A stretch of DNA of 64,000 nucleotides from Brevundimonas naejangsanensis (lineage in GTDB: Bacteria; Pseudomonadota; Alphaproteobacteria; Caulobacterales; Caulobacteraceae). The position numbers and the translations under genes are program-made. Within the stretch, counting starts at the first letter, position 1. Each line of letters opens with the position of its first letter. The stretch lies in contig NZ_CP032707.1 in assembly GCF_003627995.1 (NCBI RefSeq), positions 1,602,501 through 1,666,500 on the forward strand, in the 5' to 3' direction. Shown here in pieces: positions 42,702 through 51,069 of this stretch. The notes under the pieces are model-generated. The model worked only from the letters and a program-made list of their open reading frames with translations. It was not told the DNA's origin and ran no database searches.

Positions 42702-43252
42702 CCGACGCGGCGGTCCAGGAGCCGGTCGAGCGGCGCGTGCACGTGGGGCAGGGCGAACACCATGTGTCGTCCGATCCCGACGTCGTGCTGACGACCATCC
42801 TGGGCAGCTGCGTCGCCCTGTGCCTGCGCGACCCCGTGGCCGGGGTGGGCGGCATGAACCACTTCCTTCTGCCGGAAGGGGCGGGGACCGGCGAAACGTC
42901 CGGCACGGGCGCGGGCCGCCGCTACGGCGCTTATCTGATGGAAATTCTGATCAACGACGTGCTCAAGGCCGGCGGGCGCCGTGACCGGCTGGAGGCCAAG
43001 CTGTTCGGCGGCGGCCGCATGTTCGACGTCCTGACCGACGTGGGCGCCGCCAACGTCGAATTCGCCGAACGTTTTCTGGCCGACGAGGGCATTTCCGTGC
43101 TCGGCGGCAGTTTGGGGGGCGTCGGGGGGCGCCGACTACACTATTGGCCGGTCAGCGGCCGGGCGCGGCAACGCGTGGTGACCGATCGGGCGGCCCTGCC
43201 GCCCTCGACGCCGCCGCCGCCTCCGGCGGCCGGAGAACTGGAGCTCTTCTGA
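42698..43252 (+). CDS. cheD: Chemoreceptor glutamine deamidase CheD
   Basis: 184 residues, with a GTG start that overlaps the preceding stop. The catalytic Cys38 ([10 protein letters not shown]) and His55 (GGMNHFLLP) have the same spacing as in known CheD (17 residues apart). The GGGRMFDV region is also typical. CheD deamidates receptor glutamines and, with CheC-type partners, adjusts adaptation. The C-terminus has a short proline-rich tail. Confidence 0.95.
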   Translation: MTDAAVQEPVERRVHVGQGEHHVSSDPDVVLTTILGSCVALCLRDPVAGVGGMNHFLLPEGAGTGETSGTGAGRRYGAYLMEILINDVLKAGGRRDRLEAKLFGGGRMFDVLTDVGAANVEFAERFLADEGISVLGGSLGGVGGRRLHYWPVSGRARQRVVTDRAALPPSTPPPPPAAGELELF

Positions 43253-43253
43253 A

Positions 43254-43625
43254 ATGGGCGAGAACGACAATCGCGACCTGCTGGCCGCCATGGCGGCGGA
43301 ACTGGCCGACATCCGCGGCGAGATCGAGGTGGCCGGCGGACTGGTGTCCGAGGTCCTGCGCCTGCTGCCGCCCGAAACGCGGCTGGGGTATCTGACGCGC
43401 AGTCAGACCTTCGACGTCCTGGTCCAGCGGGTCGAGGCCCTGGCGGGCCTGGCCCAGGCCGTGGCCGACGACCAGCCCATGGACACCGCCCTGGCGGCCC
43501 TGCCCCTGGCCGAGATGGCCGAGCGGATGCAGGAGACGGCCCACCGCGCCCGTCCGGCGACCGCCGCCGCCGACCCCGCCGACGACGCGCCCGCCGCAGC
43601 GGCAGGCGTGCTGCACCTGTTCTGA
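43254..43625 (+). CDS. cheU: Small che-operon protein, CheU position
   Basis: 123 residues. I do not see a known domain. It is helical and amphipathic (AAMAAELADIRGEIEVAGGL, LVQRVEALAGLAQAVADDQ) with an Ala/Pro/Asp-rich tail ending LHLF. The end resembles a short docking tail like those on receptors, but this is only suggestive. It begins 1 bp after cheD. The name is given by operon position in Caulobacter, where cheU occupies this place. Confidence 0.65.
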   Translation: MGENDNRDLLAAMAAELADIRGEIEVAGGLVSEVLRLLPPETRLGYLTRSQTFDVLVQRVEALAGLAQAVADDQPMDTALAALPLAEMAERMQETAHRARPATAAADPADDAPAAAAGVLHLF

Positions 43626-43629
43626 GCGT

Positions 43630-44217
43630 ATGGCCGAAGACCGCGTCAATCTGGAGCAGTCGACGGTTCTGCTGGTCGACGACAACCCCCAGGCCCTGGA
43701 CATGCTGAGCTCGGTCTTCCTGGGCTTCGGCGTCAAGGAGCAGATCAAATGCGCCTCGGCCGTCGAGGCGGTGAAGGTCGTCCAGAAGCGCCAGATCGAC
43801 CTAGTGGTCATCGACTGCGGCGACCCGGAGATGGACAGCTACGCCTTCACCCGCTGGCTGCGTCGCGAGACGCCGGCGCCGCTGCGCTACATCCCTGTCA
43901 TCCTGCTGACCGGCCACGCCTCCCAGGCCAAGGTGCAGGAGGGGCGCGACTGCGGCGTCAGCTTCGTCGTGACCAAGCCGCTGACGCCCGCCGTGCTGCT
44001 CAAGCGCATCCTGTGGCTGGCCGGCGACGAGCGCGAGTTCGTCGAAGCGGCCAGCTATGTCGGGCCGGATCGCCGGGTGCGTAATTTCGGCCCGCCGATC
44101 GGCGTGCCGGGCCGCCGCAAGGGCGACCTGTCCACCCACGTCGGCGCCGCGGTCGAAGCCAATATGGATCAGGCCGACATCGACATGCTGCTCAAGCCCA
44201 TGAGGGTCTCGCTGTGA
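43630..44217 (+). CDS. CheY response regulator III with C-terminal extension
   Basis: 195 residues. Receiver with Asp17/Asp18, phospho-acceptor Asp62 (LVVIDCGDPEMDSY; note Gly-Asp in place of the usual Met-Pro context), Thr in LLTGHAS and Lys in VVTKPLTP. A 60-residue extension follows (YVGPDRRVRNFGPPIGVPGR and a Asp-rich end MDQADIDMLLKPM), which may bind a partner. By position it is cheYIII. Confidence 0.88.
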   Translation: MAEDRVNLEQSTVLLVDDNPQALDMLSSVFLGFGVKEQIKCASAVEAVKVVQKRQIDLVVIDCGDPEMDSYAFTRWLRRETPAPLRYIPVILLTGHASQAKVQEGRDCGVSFVVTKPLTPAVLLKRILWLAGDEREFVEAASYVGPDRRVRNFGPPIGVPGRRKGDLSTHVGAAVEANMDQADIDMLLKPMRVSL

Positions 44218-44675
44218 CCACGACGCCGGAAGCCCGCACCCTGAAGATCAAGACCTCCCTGGCGCGGCAGATGGCCCAGCCCGGCGGCCGGACCCTGGCC
44301 GACGTCGAGCGCCGCGCCAACGATCGCCTGGGCCGCCACAAGGCCGAGGTCATGGCCGAGATCGAGGCCGCCGTGGCCGGGCTGGAAGGGCTGTGCGCGG
44401 CGCGTCCCGACGCCCCCGCGGCCGAGGTCTATCGCCTGGCCTCGCGGGTGCTGGACCTGGCCGGCTTCTTCGACACGGGGCCGCTCTACGAGGCGGGCTA
44501 CAGCCTGGCCGACGTCGCCGACCGCATGGCGGCGGCCGGCGCCTGGGACTGGCCTCCGGTGCTGGTGCACGTCCAGGCCCTGCGCCTGATCCTGAAGGCG
44601 GGCTGCGAACGCAACGCCGCGACCGACCACCTGCTGGCGGGATTGAAGGCCGTGGCGATCAAGGCGCGGACATAA
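44214..44675 (+). CDS. cheE: Small che-operon protein, CheE position
   Basis: 153 residues, helical, no recognised domain. Motifs such as LARQMAQPGGRTLADVERRAN and YRLASRVLDLAGFFDTGPLY give a soluble four-helix-like profile. It overlaps the previous gene by 4 bp and ends the operon. In Caulobacter the last gene of this cluster is cheE, required for normal chemotaxis and biofilm control; the name is by position. Confidence 0.65.
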   Translation: MTTTPEARTLKIKTSLARQMAQPGGRTLADVERRANDRLGRHKAEVMAEIEAAVAGLEGLCAARPDAPAAEVYRLASRVLDLAGFFDTGPLYEAGYSLADVADRMAAAGAWDWPPVLVHVQALRLILKAGCERNAATDHLLAGLKAVAIKART

Positions 44676-44678
44676 GAC

Positions 44679-44822
44679 CCTTCTCCCCTTGTGGGAGAAG
44701 GTGGCAGGCGGAGCCTGACGGATGAGGAGTTGCGGGACCTGGGCCTGGCAACCCTTCGTCCGATTTCGGAGAGACCCCTCATCCGGCCCTGACGGGCCAC
44801 CTTCTCCCACAAGGGGAGAAGG
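44679..44822. repeat. 144-bp inverted-repeat element, family E
   Basis: Perfect 27-bp complementary arms (44679-44705 and 44796-44822) built on CCTTCTCCCC-TTGTGGGAGAAGG. Inside, CCTGACGGATGAGG pairs with CCTCATCCGGCCCTGACGGG-type sequence. It fills the gap between the convergent cheE and dadA genes. A likely bidirectional terminator and mobile repeat. Confidence 0.8.
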
Positions 44823-44828
44823 AAGCGG

Positions 44829-46082
44829 TCAGCCGTAGCGGGCGATGCCCAGGTCCGCCGTCTCGATGTCGGGCGTGCGGCCGTCGATGAGGTCGGCGAT
44901 GACGCGGGCCGAGCCGCAGGCCATGGTCCAGCCCAGCGTCCCGTGGCCGGTGTTCAGGAACAGGTTGTCGATCGGGGTCTTGCCGATCACCGGGGTGCCG
45001 TCCGGCGTCATCGGGCGCAGGCCCGACCAGAAGCTGGCCGCCTTCAGGTCGCCCGCGCCGGGGAACAGCGAGCCGACCGAATGCTCCAGCGTGTTGCGGC
45101 GCTGCGCCGGCAGGACGTTGTTGTAGCCCGAGATTTCGGCCATGCCGCCGACGCGGATGCGGTCGCCCAGGCGGGTGATGGCCACCTTGTAGCTCTCGTC
45201 CATGATGGTCGAGACGGGGGCGGCGGGTTCGTCGATGATCGGAGCGGTGATGGAATAGCCCTTCACCGGATAGACCGGCAGGGTCATGCCTAGCGGCTTG
45301 ACCATCTGCGGCGAATAGGAGCCCAGGGCCAGGACATAGGCGTCGGCCGTGACCACGCCCTTGTCGGTCTTCACCCCGGTGATGCGGCCGCCCTCGGCGA
45401 TCAGCCCCTGGATGGTTGTTCCGTACTGGAAGGTCACGCCGTTCGCGGCGGCCACGTCGGCCAGGGCGTTGGTGAATTTGAAGCAGTCGCCGGTCTCGTC
45501 CTTGGGCAGGCGCAGGCCGCCGACGAACAGGTCGCGCGTGGCCTTCAGACCCGGCTCGGCGCGGATGCAGCCGTCCTGATCCAGCACCTCGAAGGGGACG
45601 CCGCCTTCGCGCAGGACCTCGGTGTCCTTGTAGATGCCGTCCAGCTGCTTCTGGGTGCGGAACAGCTGCAGCGTCCCCTGGGTGCGGTGGTCGTAGTCGA
45701 GGCCCAGCTCTTCGTTCAGCGCCGTCTGCACCACCTGGCTGTAGTCGGCCAGGCGCACCATGCGCGCCTTGTTCAGCGCATAGCGGGCCGAGGTGCAGTT
45801 GCGCAGCAGGGCCAGCAGCCAGCGCATGGTGGCCGGGTTCACCTGCGGCTGCAGGATCAGCGGGGCGTGGCGCATGAACAGCCACTTCACCGCCTTGGCG
45901 GGAATGCCGGGCGCGGCCCAGGGCGAGGAATAGCCGGGCGAGATCTCGCCCGCGTTGGCGAAGCTGGTCTCCAGCGCCGGACCGCCCTGGCGGTCGATGA
46001 CGGTCACCTCATGCCCCTGGCGCGCCAGGTAGTGGGCGGTGGTCACGCCGATGACGCCGGCGCCGAGGATTGCGATCTTCAT
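44829..46082 (-). CDS. dadA: D-amino acid dehydrogenase, small subunit
   Basis: 417 residues, the normal length. A membrane-associated FAD enzyme that turns D-alanine into pyruvate and ammonia, passing electrons to quinone. Rossmann [20 protein letters not shown] at the N-terminus and the FAD-binding C-terminal [17 protein letters not shown] block are clear. The ATG is preferred to the upstream in-frame start since [12 protein letters not shown] is the family start. No alanine racemase gene is adjacent, so the substrate could be another D-amino acid. Confidence 0.94.
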   Translation of the reverse strand: MKIAILGAGVIGVTTAHYLARQGHEVTVIDRQGGPALETSFANAGEISPGYSSPWAAPGIPAKAVKWLFMRHAPLILQPQVNPATMRWLLALLRNCTSARYALNKARMVRLADYSQVVQTALNEELGLDYDHRTQGTLQLFRTQKQLDGIYKDTEVLREGGVPFEVLDQDGCIRAEPGLKATRDLFVGGLRLPKDETGDCFKFTNALADVAAANGVTFQYGTTIQGLIAEGGRITGVKTDKGVVTADAYVLALGSYSPQMVKPLGMTLPVYPVKGYSITAPIIDEPAAPVSTIMDESYKVAITRLGDRIRVGGMAEISGYNNVLPAQRRNTLEHSVGSLFPGAGDLKAASFWSGLRPMTPDGTPVIGKTPIDNLFLNTGHGTLGWTMACGSARVIADLIDGRTPDIETADLGIARYG

Positions 46083-46182
46083 TGGTCTTGACCTTACGCG
46101 AGACAGACGCGTCGGCTCCCTAGACCAGATTTTGCGCGGGTCGCGCAAGTCGCAGTTTGTGTGCGCTGCAATATGGGCGACG

Positions 46183-46219
46183 CTTAAAAGGACCGGCCCG
46201 GATCGCGCGATCCGGGCCG
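46183..46219 (-). terminator. Terminator of the GH15 operon
   Basis: A perfect 24-bp palindrome with GGCCCGGATC / GATCCGGGCC arms (core at 46195-46218). On the minus strand it is followed by GTCCTTTTAAG. It lies 10 bp after the stop of the glucoamylase gene and ends the 53129-46229 operon before dadA. Confidence 0.78.
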
Positions 46220-46228
46220 ATTATTTGC

Positions 46229-48592
46229 TCATTTAATGAAGCGGGCCTCGACGGGGGCGTAGCGGTCCCACACCGCCTTGTCCGCCAGGGAGCGCAGCAG
46301 CTTGAGATATTCCGCGTGTGTCCAGGCCAGGGGCGTGGCCGAGTTGGTGCCTTCCCCCATCGTCTCCTTGTGCCAGGTTGGATGGCCGACGCCGTCCCAG
46401 ACCTGTTCGGGCAACAGCAGGCCGGCGTTGGCGAACCGCTCCATGCCGCGCACATAGGTCTGGCGGATGGCGTTCAGGGACGCGTCGTCGGCGGCCCCGG
46501 CCTGCAGGGCGCGGGCCAGTTCATAGTGGCCGCGTTCGCCGGTGAAGAAGGGCCAGACCCGGCCGCGCTGGCCCGGCGCCATGACGCCGCCGACGCCGTA
46601 GCCCTTGCCGTCCGAGACGTCCTCGCCGTAGCCGTCGACGCCGTAGCGGCGCCAGCCCGGCGTCTGGTCGCCCGCCGGGCCGAAGTCGTAGCGGACGCGG
46701 ACCATGTCCTCGCGCGCCGTGTCGTCGTATTCGCCCAGCGTCGCGACGACGTGCTCGTCGTTCGCCGCGCGCACGCCGTAGCGCACCAGTTCCAGGAAGC
46801 CGCCGTCGATCACGTGATCCTCGGGCGGGGCGATCTGGCCGTTGGCCGTTCCGATCGGGGCCTTGTCGTTCGGGTCGGTGTTGCGGGTGATGCGGACGTA
46901 GTAGCGCCCGTCGCCGAAGTCGCCGTTGGTGGTGAACATCGTCGCCTCGATGGCGGCGGCGTAGCGGTCGGCGGCGGCCTGATAGCGCTCCGCGCCGGCG
47001 GCGTCGCCCGTCGCCCGCGCCATCTCGGCGGCCACGGTCAGGCCGGCCACCACGGCGGCGGTGGTCGAGGGGGAATAGCCCTGTTGCTCCTCCCAGCGTT
47101 CCTGCTGGGTGAAGGGCGGGCGGATCTCGTTCTGGTTCCAGTCGATGTCGACCTTGCCGCCGTCGACCAGGAAGTCGGCCGCGGGCTTGAGCATCCTGGC
47201 GTACATCTCGGCCATGTCGGCGTCGGTCAGCCAGCCCAGGGTCCACAGGCGATGGCCCAGCATCAGCGGCATGGCCGTCTGGTCCAGCTGGACCGCCATC
47301 CACTCCAGCGTGCCGTCGACGTGGGTCTTCTGCAGGAACCAGCCGCCGGCGCCCTTGTTGCCCGGCGTGTCCGGCCCGACCTGGACCTGGGGCAAATAGT
47401 GGAAGGCGGCCAGGGGCGTCGCCTTGTCGCCCAGCGCCGCGAAGGCCATGGCCACCTGATAGAAGTCGCGCGGCCAGACGGCCTTGTAGCCGGTCGAAGG
47501 CTTGGACGCGTCCACCGTGTCGCCCCAGGGGTTGGACAGGGAGGCGATCAGGGCGCCGGCGTAGGTGTGGTCCTCCAGCGCCTTGATCATCAGGGCCGAG
47601 GAATAGGCCAGCTTGCCGCCGTCGGTTCCCTGCGCGGCCAGACGCGGCAGGTCGGTCAGCGAGGCGATGTAGTCCTCCCAGCCAAGGCGCTCGCCCTCGC
47701 CGTTGAAGCGTTTCAGCACCTCGTCGAGGCCGGTGGCGAAGGCGGCGTCGGCCTGGGCTTCCGCCGCCACGCGGCTGTCGCCGAAGCCGATGACGAAGTC
47801 GCGGCTGACGCTCTGGCCCTGCTCCAGACGCGGCAGGGCGCCGGTCAGCATGATGTTGCCGCTCGCATCCCCGGTGGTCGTATAGGCGGGCAGGGCGCCG
47901 GCCTTCAGGCCCGTCAGGCCGTCAGACACGTCCATGAAGCCGACGCTGGCGGCCTCGAACGGGGCGCTGGGGCGCAGGGCCAGGTGGACGCTGCCTTCAT
48001 GGGCGAACAGGCCGGTCTTGGCCGCCTCGCCCCGGTCGTCCACGCCGGTGTTGGCCATGTGCGGCTCCAGCAGGACATAGGGGGTCACGCCGCCCTTCAG
48101 CGCCCGCACGGTGACGCGCAGGATCAGGGCCTGGCCGTCTGGGTCGGTGAAGACCTGCTTGTCGATGGCGAAGCGCCCGGCCCTGTCCGTCGTCGTCACA
48201 CGATAGGCGGGCGACAAGGGGCGGCCCTCCGCATCCTTGTGCAGGTAGTCGACGGCGAAGTCGGTGTCCGTCCCCTCGACCGCCAGGCCGCTGTCGGTCA
48301 TCACGGCCAGGCGCAGCTGCTTGATCTGGGCTTCGTGGATCAGGCCGTACATGGTCTCGGTCAGGACGCCGTCGGCGATGGAGAACCAGACTTTAGACAC
48401 GGTCCCGGTCGGCCCGCCGTCGCGATAGGCGCCGTCGACATAGGCCTCATAGGCCGTGCCCGCGCCCACCTTGGCGGCATAGGCCCAGGTCGGGGGCTCG
48501 CCGGGGGCGCCGGGCGCGACCTGGGCGTTGGCGGTCCCCGCCAGGACGGAGGCGGCGGCGCCGGCCAGGATCAGGCTCTTGAAGAGACGCAT
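46229..48592 (-). CDS. Glucan 1,4-alpha-glucosidase (GH15 glucoamylase), secreted
   Basis: About 787 residues. Signal peptide MRLFKSLILAGAAASVLAG with cleavage after TANA. An N-terminal beta-sandwich precedes the (alpha/alpha)6 barrel. The catalytic-acid region is RWEEQQGYSPST and the base region is TPLAWTHAEYLKL, the typical GH15 pair. It releases glucose from dextrin ends. The ATG at 48592 was chosen after GAAAGG; a GTG at 48607 directly abuts the upstream stop and remains possible. Last gene of the mal operon. Confidence 0.93.
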   Translation of the reverse strand: MRLFKSLILAGAAASVLAGTANAQVAPGAPGEPPTWAYAAKVGAGTAYEAYVDGAYRDGGPTGTVSKVWFSIADGVLTETMYGLIHEAQIKQLRLAVMTDSGLAVEGTDTDFAVDYLHKDAEGRPLSPAYRVTTTDRAGRFAIDKQVFTDPDGQALILRVTVRALKGGVTPYVLLEPHMANTGVDDRGEAAKTGLFAHEGSVHLALRPSAPFEAASVGFMDVSDGLTGLKAGALPAYTTTGDASGNIMLTGALPRLEQGQSVSRDFVIGFGDSRVAAEAQADAAFATGLDEVLKRFNGEGERLGWEDYIASLTDLPRLAAQGTDGGKLAYSSALMIKALEDHTYAGALIASLSNPWGDTVDASKPSTGYKAVWPRDFYQVAMAFAALGDKATPLAAFHYLPQVQVGPDTPGNKGAGGWFLQKTHVDGTLEWMAVQLDQTAMPLMLGHRLWTLGWLTDADMAEMYARMLKPAADFLVDGGKVDIDWNQNEIRPPFTQQERWEEQQGYSPSTTAAVVAGLTVAAEMARATGDAAGAERYQAAADRYAAAIEATMFTTNGDFGDGRYYVRITRNTDPNDKAPIGTANGQIAPPEDHVIDGGFLELVRYGVRAANDEHVVATLGEYDDTAREDMVRVRYDFGPAGDQTPGWRRYGVDGYGEDVSDGKGYGVGGVMAPGQRGRVWPFFTGERGHYELARALQAGAADDASLNAIRQTYVRGMERFANAGLLLPEQVWDGVGHPTWHKETMGEGTNSATPLAWTHAEYLKLLRSLADKAVWDRYAPVEARFIK

Positions 48593-48607
48593 GGAGAAAC
48601 CTTTCAC

Positions 48608-49537
48608 TCAGGCGGGCGTCAGCAGGAATTTCAGCGGCACGTCGAGGCGGCCGTTCCACGACGCCTCATTGTGCCGATGGCCGGGGAAGACCAGGGTCTG
48701 GAAGTCGCGCGGGCCGTAGCCCTTCTCGCGGAAGACGGCGTCGATGCGGCTCTGGAAGGTGGCGTAGAACTGGTCCAGCGTCTCGTCGCCGCGATCGAAA
48801 TAGAAGCGGTGCGATCCCGGCGCGGGCAGGCCGTTCGCCACCACCCCGGTCCAGGCCCCGACCACCTTGTCGCGCCAGACGGCCAGGGCGGCCGGATCGT
48901 CCAGACCGTCGATGCGCAGCGGCCAGTGGGTCGACAGGCAGGCGGCGGCGCCGAAGACCTGCGGATGCTTCATCACCGCATAGAGGGAGATCAGCCCGCC
49001 CATGCTGGAGCCGCTGACCATGGTGTCCGACGGCCCGGTCAGGGTGCGGTAGCTCTGGTCGATGAAGGGCTTCAGCTCCTCGACCAGGAAGCGCAGGTAG
49101 CCGTCCGACAGGGGCGCGCCGCCATAGATGGCCTGAACGTCGTCGCGGACGTCGGCGGGCAGGGCGGCGATCAGGTCGGCGGGCACGTATTCGCGCAGGC
49201 GCAGCGGCGTGTTCCAGACGCCGACCACGATGGGGGCGCGCACCTGGTCGTTGGCGATCAGCCGGCCCAGATGCTCGTCCACGCCCCACTCGCCGAAGGG
49301 GGCCTTGGCGGCGTCGAACAGGTTCTGGCCGTCGTGCATGTAGAGGACGGGATGGCGACCCGACCCCGCCTCATAGCCGGGCGGCAGCCAGACGGTGACG
49401 TTGCGGGGCCGGACGTGGCTTGATGCAAAGTCGGGGTGTTCGACCAGCGTCCCGTCGACGGGGATGTCGGCCATCGCTTTCCCCGCGAAGGGCAGGGCGG
49501 CCAGCAGGCCGAGCGTCATGCGGCGCGACAGGCTCAT
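48608..49537 (-). CDS. Exported alpha/beta hydrolase, esterase of the IroE/YbbA type
   Basis: 309 residues. Signal MSLSRRMTLGLLAALPFAGK with a twin-arginine-like start. Nucleophile Ser178 in SGSSMGG and a C-terminal His in GHRHNEASW fit the triad; the sequence YMHDGQNLFD is typical of COG2819/D-family esterases. Such esterases are often found in TonB-dependent sugar loci but their substrates are not established; an acyl-sugar or carbohydrate ester is possible. It overlaps the MalY gene by 4 bp. Confidence 0.85.
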   Translation of the reverse strand: MSLSRRMTLGLLAALPFAGKAMADIPVDGTLVEHPDFASSHVRPRNVTVWLPPGYEAGSGRHPVLYMHDGQNLFDAAKAPFGEWGVDEHLGRLIANDQVRAPIVVGVWNTPLRLREYVPADLIAALPADVRDDVQAIYGGAPLSDGYLRFLVEELKPFIDQSYRTLTGPSDTMVSGSSMGGLISLYAVMKHPQVFGAAACLSTHWPLRIDGLDDPAALAVWRDKVVGAWTGVVANGLPAPGSHRFYFDRGDETLDQFYATFQSRIDAVFREKGYGPRDFQTLVFPGHRHNEASWNGRLDVPLKFLLTPA

Positions 49538-51069
49538 CCTTTATGCTCCCGCACGAACAGGGCCGAGACGGCGGCGATGAAGAAGCTGACGCCGCCGATG
49601 ATCAGGGCGTAGATCGCCTGACCCTCGAACAGGTGGCGCAGGATCAGGCCGAGGATGGTCGCGGCCAGCAACTGGGGCACGACGATGAAGATGTTGAAGA
49701 CGCCCATGTAGACGCCCATCTTCCGCCCCGGCAGGGCGCCCGCCAGGATGGCGTAGGGCATGGACAGGATCGAGGCCCAGGCGAAGCCCACCCCGATCAT
49801 CGGCAGCCACAACAGGGCTGGATCGCGGATCACGGCGACGCCGATCAGGCCGAGACCCCCCAGCACCAGGTTGATCGCATGGGCGCCGCGCCGCCCCGTC
49901 CTTTTGGCGACGACCGGGATCAGGAAGGCGGCCAGGGCGGCGACGCCGTTATAGACGCCGAACAGCACCCCGACCCAGTCGGCCCCGGCGTTGTAGGCCG
50001 CGCTGGTCGGATCGGAGGAGCCGTAGTGGACCGCCGTCACCGTGGCGGTGGTGTAGATCCACATTGCGAACAGGGCGAACCAGCTGAAGAACTGAACCAC
50101 GGCCAGGCCCTTCATGGCAGCGGGCATGGCGAAGATGTCGTCGAGGATCTCGGTCAGGCCGTTGGTCCGCTCGGCCCGGCGGAAGGCGGCGACGGCCAGT
50201 TGCAGGGCGCCGAACACGGCCAGCGCGCCAGCCAGAATATAGAGCTCCTTCTCCCAGCCCGAGGCCAGGACCAGGGCGGCGACCGCCACGCCCAGGCCCA
50301 GGAAGGTCAGGCCGCCGAGGCCGTAGAGGCCCGCCCCGCGCTGAGGCGAGGCCGGGGCCGGGTCGTTCTCGGCCAGGCCGTCGAAGGCGGCGATCTCGGC
50401 CGGGCTGTATTCCTTGGTGGTGAACACGGTCCACAGCACCGCGCCCAGCAGGCCCGCCGCCCCGACGTAGAAGGCGATCTTCACCGACAGGGGCACGGCC
50501 CCCTCCGCCGCCGTCGAGGCGACGTGGAAGACGTTGGACAGCAGCCACGGCAGGACCGAGGCGAACACCGCCCCCGCCCCTATAAAGAAGCTCTGCATCG
50601 CATAGCCCGTAGTGCGCTGCTCCTCGGGCAGGTTGTCGCCGACGAAGGCGCGGAACGGCTCCATGGTGACGTTGATCGAGGCGTCCATGATCCACAGCAT
50701 GGCGGCGGCGAACCACAGGCTCGGGCTGTTCGGCATCAGCACCAGGGCCGCCGAGGTCAGCAGGGCTCCGACCAGGAAGTAGGGCCGGCGACGGCCCAGC
50801 CGCCCCCAGGTCTTGTCGCTGAAATGGCCGATGATCGGCTGGACCAGCAGGCCCGTGACCGGCGCGGCGATCCACAGGATGGCCAGGCTGTCGATCTCGG
50901 CGCCCAGGGTCTGGAAGATGCGGCTGGTGTTGGCGTTCTGCAGACCGAAGCCGATCTGGATGCCGAAGAAGCCGACGCACATGTTCCAGATCGCCCACAT
51001 CGACAGGCGAGGCCGCGTGGCGCGCGGCGTCTGGCTTTCAGCGGACAGGACGGGGGCGGCGTCTTTCAT
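49534..51069 (-). CDS. malY: MFS maltose/maltodextrin permease, MalY type
   Basis: 511 residues, twelve predicted helices. It resembles the SLC45-like sugar:H+ symporters and Caulobacter MalY (IGFGLQNANTSRIFQTLGAE, IGHFSDKTWGRLGRRRPYFL). It would carry maltose or glucose over the inner membrane. It shares one base with the upstream GH97 stop (TGATG) and overlaps the esterase downstream, so translation is coupled through the operon. Confidence 0.9.
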   Translation of the reverse strand: MKDAAPVLSAESQTPRATRPRLSMWAIWNMCVGFFGIQIGFGLQNANTSRIFQTLGAEIDSLAILWIAAPVTGLLVQPIIGHFSDKTWGRLGRRRPYFLVGALLTSAALVLMPNSPSLWFAAAMLWIMDASINVTMEPFRAFVGDNLPEEQRTTGYAMQSFFIGAGAVFASVLPWLLSNVFHVASTAAEGAVPLSVKIAFYVGAAGLLGAVLWTVFTTKEYSPAEIAAFDGLAENDPAPASPQRGAGLYGLGGLTFLGLGVAVAALVLASGWEKELYILAGALAVFGALQLAVAAFRRAERTNGLTEILDDIFAMPAAMKGLAVVQFFSWFALFAMWIYTTATVTAVHYGSSDPTSAAYNAGADWVGVLFGVYNGVAALAAFLIPVVAKRTGRRGAHAINLVLGGLGLIGVAVIRDPALLWLPMIGVGFAWASILSMPYAILAGALPGRKMGVYMGVFNIFIVVPQLLAATILGLILRHLFEGQAIYALIIGGVSFFIAAVSALFVREHKG

